Virus record (IMG/VR): IMGVR_UViG_3300047508_000187
Span: 1-48,326 of that record
Strand: one strand, 5' to 3'
DNA: 48,326 nt
Source of the DNA: a virus
Shown: positions 1-7,065 of the stretch, in pieces
How the letters are laid out: each line of letters opens with the position of its first letter
Position numbering within the stretch: the stretch's first letter is position 1
Position numbers and translations under genes: made by a program
The notes under the pieces: generated by a model
What the model saw: only the letters and a program-made list of their open reading frames with translations
What the model was told of the DNA's origin: nothing
Database searches by the model: none

Positions 1-127
1 CCGTCACGACCAACTCAATCTGGTTCACTTAACGAGAAGCCGCCGCCGCTGAAGACGCGCGGCCAGCGCGATACGAGCGCGCGCGAGTGGAGGACGGAAT
101 GACCACCGTGCTGGCCCTCGACCTCGC
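1..127. repeat. Terminal direct repeat, left copy
   Basis: Identical to the last 127 bases of the window (48200-48326). An exact overlap of this length at both contig ends is what a de Bruijn assembler leaves on a circular or circularly permuted molecule when the largest k-mer is 127. It is less likely to be a true phage direct terminal repeat. The repeat includes the start of the homing endonuclease gene. Confidence 0.95.
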
Positions 128-962
128 GACTGTGCCGCAGCGCAAACGATATATCTATGCGCTTTACGCTGGTCGGCAGTTGCTACCTTGTTACGTTGGA
201 ATCGGTACCGGCGATCGTATGCATCGCCACCTATCGGAAGCAAAGCGCGCGGATCGAAAAGAGAGCCGGAAATATCGAGTCCTACGGGCCTGCATAAAAC
301 GCGGGATTCCCATAAAGGCGTTCAAACTTGCGTCGAATTTAACCATAGACGAGGCGTGCGCGTTCGAACGGTTTTTGATCAACGTCTTCGGGCGACGTGA
401 CCTTCAAACCGGTTGCCTTTTGAATTCTTGTGCCGGGGGTCTCGGTGTTCGAAACGTGGCGCCGAGCACAAAGAAGAAATTGGCGGAGGCTGGTCGTCGT
501 CACATGGCGCGACCAGAAATCCGGCAAATGCTCAATGAACGGAAAAACACGCCAGAGGCGCGCGCTCGTCAGGCGGCAGGGGTTACAGGCAAGAACCCAT
601 CGGATGAAGCGCGCGCGAAAATGTCCGATGCGCGACGAAGACGCAATGAGCAATTTCCCGAAGAGATGCTATGGCGCAGCAGTTTTTTGCATCCTCCCGC
701 CAAGGGCAGCTTCAAGCATTCGGAGGCAACAAAGCATTTAATTGCCGAAGCCTCTCGCGATCAATGGAAAGACTCGATCATTCGTGAACAACGATCAGCT
801 TTCCTTCGAAACCCCCCACCCGAGGTAAAGGCCAAGATTGATGCCGCTCGTTTCGGTCGCAAGACTACGCTCGGGAAAAAGTGGTCCGCGGAAACGCGTG
901 CTAAAATGTCTGCATCGCAAAAAGAAAGACGAGCAAATGAGCGCGCTGGTGTTGGCCCTTGA
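99..962 (+). CDS. GIY-YIG homing endonuclease inserted in the resolvase gene
   Basis: A 287-residue protein. Residues 18-36 carry the GIY-YIG-like pair YIYALYAG and YVGIG, followed by Arg40. Residue Glu in AFERFLIN fits the catalytic acid and NSCAGGLG the family's N-GG motif. The C-terminal half has two NUMOD3-like DNA-binding repeats (SDEARAKMSDARR and SAETRAKMSASQK). The first 12 residues (MTTVLALDLATV) match the start of the downstream resolvase, so the reading frame appears to be the original resolvase start fused to the endonuclease. The ATG at 99 follows GGAGGA at 89-94; an in-frame GTG at 87 is a weaker choice. Base composition is more AT-rich than the neighbours, as expected for an incoming mobile gene. 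The family makes site-specific nicks or breaks that drive copying into uninterrupted alleles. Confidence 0.85.
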   Translation: MTTVLALDLATVPQRKRYIYALYAGRQLLPCYVGIGTGDRMHRHLSEAKRADRKESRKYRVLRACIKRGIPIKAFKLASNLTIDEACAFERFLINVFGRRDLQTGCLLNSCAGGLGVRNVAPSTKKKLAEAGRRHMARPEIRQMLNERKNTPEARARQAAGVTGKNPSDEARAKMSDARRRRNEQFPEEMLWRSSFLHPPAKGSFKHSEATKHLIAEASRDQWKDSIIREQRSAFLRNPPPEVKAKIDAARFGRKTTLGKKWSAETRAKMSASQKERRANERAGVGP

Positions 963-1488
963 TTTAGCGACTGTCACGGGGTGGGCAAGAGGCGTCGTCG
1001 GCGGCACGCCCATCGCCGGCTCGATCCGCTTTGGCACGCGCGAGGCGAGCGACGGCGAGGTCTTCGGCCAGGCCATCGGCTGGACGAGCAAGCTGCTCGA
1101 GATGGCGCCGCGGCCGGACATCATCGTGGTCGAGGCCATGCTGCCGCCCGGCGCCAAGGTCGGGCAGACCAATTCCTCGACGCGCGACCGGCTCGCGGGC
1201 CTGCACGCCATCGTCCGCGGCGTCGCGCACATCCGCGGCATCGGCGAGATCGCCTGCTATTCGGTCGGCGACATCCGGCATCATTTCATCGGCGACCGCA
1301 GCTTGCGGCGCGTGCAGGCCAAGCAGGCCATCGTCTTGCGCTGCGAGATGCTCGGCTGGCAGGCCGTGGATAATAACGCCGCAGACGCGTTGGCTGCGTG
1401 GAGCTATGCCTGCTCGATCATCGACCCGACGCAGGCGCTCAAGGTGTCGCCATTGTTCAACAAGCAATTGCGGGTGCATGTGCAATGA
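937..1488 (+). CDS. RuvC-like Holliday junction resolvase
   Basis: A 183-residue RNase H-fold protein of the phage RuvC type, which cleaves four-way or branched DNA formed in replication and recombination before packaging. Acidic residues sit where the family needs them: Asp9 in VLALDLATVTGWA, Glu66 in IIVVEAM, and Asp145/Asp150 in VDNNAADALAAW. The gene starts inside the 3' end of the homing endonuclease gene in another frame (26-base overlap). Its first 13 codons look like a synonymously rewritten copy of the sequence at 99-134. The body of the gene from about 976 onward has the GC-rich codon use of the phage. Its stop overlaps the next start (ATGA). Confidence 0.85.
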   Translation: MSALVLALDLATVTGWARGVVGGTPIAGSIRFGTREASDGEVFGQAIGWTSKLLEMAPRPDIIVVEAMLPPGAKVGQTNSSTRDRLAGLHAIVRGVAHIRGIGEIACYSVGDIRHHFIGDRSLRRVQAKQAIVLRCEMLGWQAVDNNAADALAAWSYACSIIDPTQALKVSPLFNKQLRVHVQ

Positions 1489-1682
1489 GAATTATTGATT
1501 GGCTCGTCGATAAGTGGATGCAAACTTGTGCCCATGACGACACGCACGTTGCTGCGGACATTCTTGAGGGTGGCTGCAATGACACTCAAGTAAAATACTG
1601 CCGCCGCTGCGGTGCTGTGCGCCCCTCGTACAGCAAGGAGTGCCGGCGGCCCAGACCATTGTGGTTCAGGAATGTCCAATGA
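1485..1682 (+). CDS. Small protein with a C-x2-C zinc-ribbon-like motif
   Basis: 65 residues. The N-terminus is hydrophobic and charged (MRIIDWLVDKWMQ). The middle has Cys and His residues (TCAHDDTH), and the C-terminal half has YCRRCGAVRPSYSKEC, a pattern that could bind one zinc ion. The ATG overlaps the resolvase stop by ATGA and the stop overlaps the next start the same way, so translation is probably coupled. No function recognised; small Cys-pair proteins of this kind are common in phage early regions. Confidence 0.65.
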   Translation: MRIIDWLVDKWMQTCAHDDTHVAADILEGGCNDTQVKYCRRCGAVRPSYSKECRRPRPLWFRNVQ

Positions 1683-1891
1683 CCGATTTCGAATTGCCCG
1701 AGCCGTTGGTCGCATATACCAGGCGCGTGCAGGAGCGCATCGGATGGATCCTCGACGGCAATTATGCCGAGCCCGATGATGTGTTCAAGCCGTTCGTCAT
1801 TGCGCTGTTGCGCCGCGCGATCGATGGCGACGACGAAGACGTAGACCGCGCCCTCGAGGCGCTGCGCAAGCTGTTTCCGCCGCCGGCCTAG
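1679..1891 (+). CDS. Small acidic protein, unknown
   Basis: 70 residues, rich in acidic and Leu/Arg residues, with predicted helices (PLVAYTRRVQERIGWILDG and DVDRALEALRKLF). It is linked by ATGA to the gene before. No signal peptide, membrane segment or known motif. Position between the resolvase and the RepA-like helicase suggests an early accessory role, but nothing in the sequence defines it. Confidence 0.6.
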   Translation: MTDFELPEPLVAYTRRVQERIGWILDGNYAEPDDVFKPFVIALLRRAIDGDDEDVDRALEALRKLFPPPA

Positions 1892-1906
1892 CCGGGAGAG
1901 GATGCA

Positions 1907-2113
1907 ATGAGCGAGCGATACGAATGGACCTATGCCTACGCTCAGCGCAACGAAGGGACCGGGACGAGCCGGCTCGACGACTTCCTAGCACTCGGCTGGT
2001 TGCCTCACGACAGCCTGGCGAACACCGCACACGAGCAACATGCCGTTCTCGTCGAATGGCTATGCGATTGCCATTGCCCATTTCCGCCCAAAGTAGAACG
2101 GAACACTCGATGA
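1907..2113 (+). CDS. Small hypothetical protein
   Basis: 68 residues. A purine-rich ribosome site (GGGAGAGG, about 1891-1898) precedes the ATG. The sequence has aromatic residues at the N-terminus (YEWTYAYAQ) and a Cys-rich C-terminus (WLCDCHCPFPP). The stop overlaps the next ATG. Function not recognised. Confidence 0.55.
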   Translation: MSERYEWTYAYAQRNEGTGTSRLDDFLALGWLPHDSLANTAHEQHAVLVEWLCDCHCPFPPKVERNTR

Positions 2114-2319
2114 CCACATCAGCCGCAACAACGGGACGCCTACGGCCGGCCTATCACCGGTGGCGCAAATGTCCCATCCGCATCGAAGCCGACGACTTTG
2201 CGCGGCTCTGCCACGCCGCCGGCATGCGCGGCATCGGGCCGAATGAACTGCTCGAGCGCATCATCTCGACCACGCTGCGCGCCAACCTGATCAATGCGGT
2301 ACTCGATGACGACCGATGA
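2110..2319 (+). CDS. Small hypothetical protein, possible DNA-binding fold
   Basis: 69 residues, starting at an ATG overlapping the previous stop. The middle (IRIEADDFARLCHAAGMRG then GPNELLERIISTTLRANLI) reads as a short strand followed by two helices, the order found in ribbon-helix-helix proteins. This is only a fold guess from residue pattern. The gene is one of a chain of five short genes between the resolvase and the helicase. Confidence 0.5.
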   Translation: MTTSAATTGRLRPAYHRWRKCPIRIEADDFARLCHAAGMRGIGPNELLERIISTTLRANLINAVLDDDR

Positions 2320-2519
2320 CCGGCAGCGTCGCGCCAATGCTGGTTTTGCGCGCCAGGGCCGAGGCGCGCGCGCTACTCTTCGTCGCCGGTGAGTTCACTC
2401 TAGGCGAAGCCATAGATCCGTTGCTCGCGTATGCCGAGAGAAGCGGACTGCTTGCGTTGCTCGGCAGAGAGCCTATCGACGAAATCATATTCGACGCTTT
2501 CGGGATCAAACCAGCCTAG
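2316..2519 (+). CDS. Small hypothetical protein
   Basis: 67 residues, ATG overlapping the previous stop. It is mostly helical and hydrophobic (RAEARALLFVAGEFTLGEA, LLAYAERSGLLALLG) but has no convincing membrane segment. It ends 12 bases before the helicase gene. No function recognised. Confidence 0.5.
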   Translation: MTGSVAPMLVLRARAEARALLFVAGEFTLGEAIDPLLAYAERSGLLALLGREPIDEIIFDAFGIKPA

Positions 2520-2531
2520 CTGGGGACCGGC

Positions 2532-3917
2532 ATGACAGAACTTGGTCAATTCGCCCAGGCATTTGCTTCATGGAAGGTCATTCTGGCCCCCGTGAAGGAT
2601 GTCGATCGGCGAATGACAATCTTCGGAAAGATGGCGCAGGACGTCGCCGGCTATATCGTCAAAGGGCTCGACCGCGCCAGTGCCGTCGACGAGCTGCACG
2701 CAACCGCGCAGGCTCATGGGTTGGTCGGGCATTTCGGCGAGGACGCCGTCCAGCAACGGATCGCCGAGGCTTTCGCGCACGCCGAGGCGCAGCCGAAAAA
2801 GAAGGCAAACGGCAAAGCGCGGGCGCCGTCGATCTCGATCCTATGCAAGGCGGATTTCATCAAAGGCTTCGTCCCGCCTGACTATCTGGTCGACGGCATC
2901 TTCCAGCGCCGGTTCATCTATGCGCTGACCGGCCAGACCGGCCACGCCAAGACCGCAGTCGCGCTGCATCTCGCCGAGCTCGTCAGCTCGACCGACTACA
3001 ACGCCATGTTTGGATTGCACCGCGTCGAGAAAGGCCGCGTCCTCTATCTGGTCGGCGAAAATCCCGACGACGTTCGCATGCGCGTCATCGGCAGCGACAG
3101 TTTCCGCAAGGACGACCCGACCAAGGACAACATCACATTCATCCCCGGCGTCTTCGACATCGCCCAGATGTGGGCCACCATCGAGGCCGACGTTAAGGCC
3201 AACGGCGAAGCCAGTTTGGTTATCATCGATACCAGCGCGGCGTACTTTCTCGGCAACGAGGAGCTCAGCAATACCCAGATGGGCGGCTACGCGCGCACCT
3301 TGCGCCGCCTCACCACCTTGAGCGGCAAGCCGTGCGTCCTCGTGCTCTGCCACCCGATCAAATACGTCACCGATCCTTCCCAATTACTGCCACGCGGTGG
3401 TGGCGCCTATCTCGCCGAAATGGACGGCAACCTGACCCTCTGGCGCACCAGCGACGACGTTGTCGAGCTGCATTACAACAAAATCCGCGGACCCGGCTTC
3501 CAGGCCATGTCGTTCAAACTCGAGCCCATCAAGTCGGATAAGCTGCTCGACCAAAAAGGCAGGCAGATCAGTACGGTACGCGCCGTCCCCATCAGCCAGC
3601 GCGAGGAAGAGCAGCACGACTACAAGGCCGAGGAAGACGAGGATCGAGTGCTCGCCGCCATGCTCAACGTGCCGGCCGACCACGGCGGCTCGTTCGCCAA
3701 TTGGGCAACCGATCTCGGCTGGACGTCCGAAACCGGCGAGGCCTACAAAAAGAAGGTCGAGCGCCTGGTCACCGGCATGGAAAAGAAAAAGCCGAAGCTC
3801 ACCACCAAGATCCGCAACAAGTGGCAGCTCACCGACGAGGGCAAGGACGCCGCCCGCCAGGCCGTCCTGCGCTTCAATCGGCGCAAGGATTCCGACAGCC
3901 AAAAGGCCCTGTTTTGA
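2532..3917 (+). CDS. RepA-like AAA/RecA-fold replicative helicase
   Basis: 461 residues. After a helical N-terminal region of about 105 residues comes a RecA-fold ATPase core. Its P-loop is GQTGHAKT (134-141), followed by VLYLVGENPDD (170-180), Walker B LVIIDT (229-234) and a sensor-like VLVLCHPIKY. The C-terminal 90 residues, rich in Lys and Glu, resemble a winged-helix or regulatory tail. Proteins of this layout in phages and plasmids are hexameric helicases or replication initiators. The P-loop is unusual in having Ala where Gly normally precedes the catalytic Lys. The downstream gap is full of CGGGACA repeats, which would suit an origin served by this protein. A DnaB/RadA-like role is the main alternative. 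Confidence 0.75.
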   Translation: MTELGQFAQAFASWKVILAPVKDVDRRMTIFGKMAQDVAGYIVKGLDRASAVDELHATAQAHGLVGHFGEDAVQQRIAEAFAHAEAQPKKKANGKARAPSISILCKADFIKGFVPPDYLVDGIFQRRFIYALTGQTGHAKTAVALHLAELVSSTDYNAMFGLHRVEKGRVLYLVGENPDDVRMRVIGSDSFRKDDPTKDNITFIPGVFDIAQMWATIEADVKANGEASLVIIDTSAAYFLGNEELSNTQMGGYARTLRRLTTLSGKPCVLVLCHPIKYVTDPSQLLPRGGGAYLAEMDGNLTLWRTSDDVVELHYNKIRGPGFQAMSFKLEPIKSDKLLDQKGRQISTVRAVPISQREEEQHDYKAEEDEDRVLAAMLNVPADHGGSFANWATDLGWTSETGEAYKKKVERLVTGMEKKKPKLTTKIRNKWQLTDEGKDAARQAVLRFNRRKDSDSQKALF

Positions 3918-3930
3918 GGCTGCCTTAATC

Positions 3931-4129
3931 CGGGACAGGTAGGTGTCCCGAAAGCAAATCGACAACCAGTTGAATTCACAATTTCGCCACACGGGACAAC
4001 GCCATTTGTCCCGATTGTCCCGAAATCAACTAAGCCTCGCAAACACAACAAAAAAAGCCGGGACAATTGTTGTCCCGACGCCCACGCCGGAATCCATACC
4101 CGGCAGGGGAGCGAAATCGGGACGGGACA
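3931..4129. repeat. CGGGACA repeat cluster, candidate origin iterons
   Basis: Eight exact copies of the heptamer CGGGACA or its complement lie in about 200 bases: forward at 3931, 3992, 4059 and 4123, reverse at 3944, 4007, 4016 and 4071. A ninth near-copy (CGGGACG) is at 4118. Three forward/reverse pairs form inverted repeats with 3-8 bases between the arms. No gene fits here. The placement directly after the RepA-like gene makes an iteron-type origin or a binding array for a regulator the best readings. Confidence 0.6.
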
Positions 4130-4134
4130 AGGTC

Positions 4135-4149
4135 TAGTCCTATATAGAA
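4135..4149. promoter_or_regulatory. Operator-like half-site upstream of the NusG-like gene
   Basis: TAGTCCTATATAGAA here is nearly the same as TAGTCTATATAGAA in the palindromic operator at 34549-34564 beside the ribbon-helix-helix gene, differing by one extra C. It lies 109 bases before the NusG-like gene. It could be a second binding site for that regulator. Only one half-site is evident here. Confidence 0.4.
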
Positions 4150-4152
4150 GAA

Positions 4153-4196
4153 CTCTGAGTCAGAGGATTTTTCGATCAGAATTCGAGATCGAAAAA
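4153..4196. repeat. Two perfect inverted repeats in the NusG leader
   Basis: CTCTGA-G-TCAGAG (4153-4165) is followed by TTTTTCGATC (4168-4177) and its exact complement GATCGAAAAA (4187-4196) with a 9-base loop. No U-tract follows, so this is not a standard terminator. The structures could be protein sites or an RNA leader structure for the gene starting at 4258. Confidence 0.5.
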
Positions 4197-4257
4197 CGAG
4201 CGAGTTCCCGAGCCCAAATTTGACGACCACGCCGCCGCCGCGCTAAAGGCAATGGCC

Positions 4258-4785
4258 ATGACCTTTTGGGCCGTGGCGCAAACCGTCTCGCAGCGGGAAA
4301 ACTCCGCCGGCATCCGGCTCGCCGAGGAAGGCTTCGAGATCTTCGCCCCGCGAATCCGCATCCACCTCAACGGCACCCCGCGCGTCGTGGCGCTGTTTCC
4401 CAGCTACCTGTTCGTGCGGGTCGTCGACCGCTGGCGGGTGATAACCAAAACCATCGGCGTGCTTGGCCTGATCATGGCCGGCGACCATCCAGCCTGCTGC
4501 CCGGACGCCGAAATCGATAAAATCAAGGGCGCAACCATGCGCAACGGTTTGGTAAGGCTACCGAAACCACCGAAATCGCGGGCCTTCAAGCCGGGCCAGA
4601 GCGTGCGAATTAACTCAGGCTCGTTCTGCGGCTTCACCGCGATCTACCAGGGCATGAGCCCCCGCGACCGCGAAATCGTCCTGCTCGAGATGTTCGGCCG
4701 CGAGACCCGCATCGAGCTCGGCGCCGGCGATCTCGTCGAGCCGGCGGGGCTACCTATTGCGGTTTCGGCCAATCAGAGCTACTAA
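4258..4785 (+). CDS. NusG/RfaH-like transcription antitermination factor
   Basis: 175 residues with the NusG order. The N-terminal NGN-like domain has TFWAVAQTVSQRENSAGI, then ALFPSYLFVRV and a turn with IGVLGLI. The C-terminal KOW-like domain (FKPGQSVRINSGSFCGFTAI to GAGDLVEPAG) covers the last 60 residues. The family binds RNA polymerase and modifies pausing or termination, so this protein may let polymerase read into the long rightward structural region. An ATG at 4252 is also in frame, but AAAGG at 4245-4249 lies only 2 bases before it and 8 before the ATG at 4258, so 4258 was chosen. Confidence 0.75.
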   Translation: MTFWAVAQTVSQRENSAGIRLAEEGFEIFAPRIRIHLNGTPRVVALFPSYLFVRVVDRWRVITKTIGVLGLIMAGDHPACCPDAEIDKIKGATMRNGLVRLPKPPKSRAFKPGQSVRINSGSFCGFTAIYQGMSPRDREIVLLEMFGRETRIELGAGDLVEPAGLPIAVSANQSY

Positions 4786-5127
4786 TCGAAAACCGCGATC
4801 AATCAAAGTTCCATTTATCGCGTGCATTGGTTGCTACGCATTGTTGTTGGTTTCTATTCCTCGCATCTATTGAGGGCCGAAATTCACGTCCCTCGACCGC
4901 GCGGCGCGCGTTTCCAAATAATCCCCGAATTCCTGTTTCACGTGAAACGCCCACAAATGGCCGCTGGTGCGTTTTGCCCCTCGGCGGCTAGTGGGGTAGC
5001 GGCCCAACGCGGAATAACGCATGGGCGCGCGCCGCTTGCCGCGGTGGTGACTTTCGTAGCATGACGGAAGTATCCGATGCGGCCAACGCACGTTCATTCG
5101 AAAGACCGCCGGGTATAGGATAACCCG
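4786..5127. other. Intergenic region between NusG-like and terminase genes
   Basis: 342 bases with no convincing gene. It contains the parS site at 4934-4949. Close to the terminase start there is AGGATA at about 5116, a likely ribosome site. Short reading frames here lack ribosome sites and were not called. The region is the natural place for a late promoter, but no clear -35/-10 pair stands out. Confidence 0.6.
4934..4949. promoter_or_regulatory. parS: Orphan chromosomal-type parS site
   Basis: TGTTTCACGTGAAACG contains the perfect 14-base palindrome GTTTCACGTGAAAC (4935-4948), the core of the bacterial chromosomal parS sequence bound by ParB/Spo0J. It differs from the 16-base consensus TGTTTCACGTGAAACA only in the last base. 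It lies in a noncoding gap, so codon use does not explain it. No obvious parA or parB partner gene is present in the window, so any binding would be by host ParB. A chance 14-base palindrome match in 48 kb is very unlikely, but function is untested. Confidence 0.75.
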
Positions 5128-5655
5128 ATGGAACAACGACTAAAGGATCTCGCGGAACCAACCGGCGCGCCAAAGCGAAAGCGCAAATCTGAGGCCAAAG
5201 ACCCAAACAATCCAAGTAAGGGCGGTCGACCGGTTGGCTCGCTGAACAAGCGAACCATAGCGGCGATCGAGAAGGCCAAGGCAGATGTGGCCAGGGCGCC
5301 CAAGCTCTCGCTCACCAGCCTGCGTGAGACGGCGCGCTTTCTCGGAAGCGCCATGGCGTTCAAGCAGCCGTGGGACAATGACGGCGCAGATCGCAAAGGT
5401 GGCGACTACCGCATGTTCATGGAGCTCGCCGTGCTGCAGTTGCGATACCTCGAGGCGATCACGCCGTATGAGGCACCGCGGTTGGCGGCGATCGCGATGA
5501 TGCCGCAGGGCGAGCAGCGGCGGACCATCGTCAATTGCACGATCCTCGATGAGCGCGGCGGCAAGGTGTACAGCGACGCGGTGATCGATGGCGATGCGAC
5601 GGCGGTCGAGGAGCAGCCTCCCGGCGGTGATGGTGACGAAGCGGCGGTGGCGTGA
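5128..5655 (+). CDS. Probable small terminase subunit
   Basis: 175 residues directly before the large terminase, which is the standard place for the DNA-recognition subunit. The N-terminal part is very basic (APKRKRKSEAKD, then GGRPVGSLNKRTIAAIEKAK), typical of phage DNA-binding or terminase small proteins. A helical middle (RMFMELAVLQLRYLEAI) could form the oligomer, and the tail is acidic. AGGA about 8 bases before the ATG supports the start. The call rests mainly on position and the basic N-terminus. Confidence 0.6.
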   Translation: MEQRLKDLAEPTGAPKRKRKSEAKDPNNPSKGGRPVGSLNKRTIAAIEKAKADVARAPKLSLTSLRETARFLGSAMAFKQPWDNDGADRKGGDYRMFMELAVLQLRYLEAITPYEAPRLAAIAMMPQGEQRRTIVNCTILDERGGKVYSDAVIDGDATAVEEQPPGGDGDEAAVA

Positions 5656-6923
5656 TGCTCGACCAGGCGGCGCAAGAGATCATCTATCAACGGCCGCCGC
5701 TGTATTCCAAGCAGATGGCGGCGATGTTCGATCCGCGCCGCATCTCCGTTATCGAGGCGAGCAGCAAGAGCGGCAAGACCGTCAGCGGCATCATCTGGCT
5801 GTACGAGAAGGCGCTGCAGGGTTCCCCCGGCCAGAACTTCTGGTGGGTTGCGCCGGTGAGCCTGCAGGCGCGCATCGCGTTCAACCGCATGCGGCAGCAT
5901 TTCGTCGACCAGGACGGCTTGCCGATCTTCGCCGTCAATCTCAGCGATCACACGCTGACCAACGCGCGCGGCGCCGTCATTGCGTTCCGCAGCGGCGATC
6001 ACTCGGACTCGCTCTACGGCGAAGACGTGTATGCGGCGGTGATCGACGAGGCGTCGCGCTTCAAAGAGGAAAGCTGGCACGCCATCCGCTCGACTCTCAC
6101 CGCGACGCGCGGGCCGATCCGCATCATCGGCAACGTCAAAGGACGAAAGAACTGGTTTTATCAGCTCGCGCGCAAGGCCGAGGCGGGCTTTCCCGAACTC
6201 GGATATCACAAGCTCACGGCCTATGACGCGGTCGCGGCCGGTGTCCTGGCCGATGCCGAGATCGAGTCGGCCAAGTCCATGCTGCCGGATCATGTGTTCC
6301 GCGAGCTGTATCTCGCCGAGCCCAGCGACGACGAAGGCAATCCGTTCGGCGCCGATCACATTCGCGCCTGCATCGCGCCGCTGTCCGGCAAGCCGGCGGT
6401 CGCTTGGGGTTGGGATCTGGCGCGCAAGCAGGACTGGACCGTAGGCATCGGGCTTGATGCCGAGGGCTGCGTCGCCATTGCGCTACGGTTTCAGAAGCCG
6501 TGGTCGGAACAAGTCAAGATCATCAAGAAGTTTGTCGCCAGGACGCCGGCTCTGATCGATGAGACCGGCGTCGGTGACCCGATCGTCGAGGCGATCAAGC
6601 GCCCGGATCACAGCAAGAGCGGCAATGGCGCGGACGTCTACGAATTGTCGTGCCCGCGGCTCGAGGGTTTCCGGTTCACCAGCGCATCCAAGCAGATGCT
6701 GATGGAAGGTCTGGCGCTGGCGATCCACGAACGCAAGGTGCGATTCCCGCAAGGGCCGATCAGCATCGAGTTGTCCGAGTTCGAATATTCCTACACCGCG
6801 CTCGGCGTGCGCTATTCAGCGCCACCCGGGCAGCATGACGACTGCGTATGCGCGCTGGCACTTGCCTGGGCGTGCTTCGAGCGCAAGAAGCGCGGATACA
6901 ATCTCGACGCGATGGCGAGTTGA
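5655..6923 (+). CDS. Large terminase subunit
   Basis: 422 residues, the packaging motor that cuts concatemers and pumps DNA into proheads. Walker A is ASSKSGKT (35-42) and Walker B VYAAVIDEA (125-133). A coupling motif (TATRGPIRIIGNVKG) follows. The C-terminal RNase H-fold nuclease has its acidic residues in WGWDLARKQDWT, LIDETGVGDPI and QHDDCVCALALA. The start overlaps the previous stop (TGATG); an in-frame GTG at 5652 is possible. Length is normal for compact alphaproteobacterial phages. Confidence 0.93.
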   Translation: MLDQAAQEIIYQRPPLYSKQMAAMFDPRRISVIEASSKSGKTVSGIIWLYEKALQGSPGQNFWWVAPVSLQARIAFNRMRQHFVDQDGLPIFAVNLSDHTLTNARGAVIAFRSGDHSDSLYGEDVYAAVIDEASRFKEESWHAIRSTLTATRGPIRIIGNVKGRKNWFYQLARKAEAGFPELGYHKLTAYDAVAAGVLADAEIESAKSMLPDHVFRELYLAEPSDDEGNPFGADHIRACIAPLSGKPAVAWGWDLARKQDWTVGIGLDAEGCVAIALRFQKPWSEQVKIIKKFVARTPALIDETGVGDPIVEAIKRPDHSKSGNGADVYELSCPRLEGFRFTSASKQMLMEGLALAIHERKVRFPQGPISIELSEFEYSYTALGVRYSAPPGQHDDCVCALALAWACFERKKRGYNLDAMAS

Positions 6924-7065
6924 TGCTGGGCGAGGGCCTGCGCTCTCCGGGTGTCCCCGGCGCATTTAATTTTCCCTCATGTGTCTCGAATGATCTAGTC
7001 CGCGGTCACCGGATCAATCGTCAAGCCCGTCCCGATTATAGTCAGATTTCTTAGGATCTCAATCG

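Noticed and set aside
99-975. Group I intron or intein in the resolvase gene
   Set aside because: The downstream part has its own start with rewritten codons in another frame and no intein splice residues; intron core structures were not seen.
795-1485. Antisense frames of 148 and 173 codons opposite the resolvase
   Set aside because: They are mirror frames of a GC-rich coding gene and have Arg/Ala/Asp-rich shadow composition.
4045-4077. Leftward intrinsic terminator (stem of CGGGACAA and its complement, followed by T residues on the minus strand)
   Set aside because: No leftward gene runs into it, and the stem is one of several copies of the CGGGACA repeat, so it is better read as part of the array.
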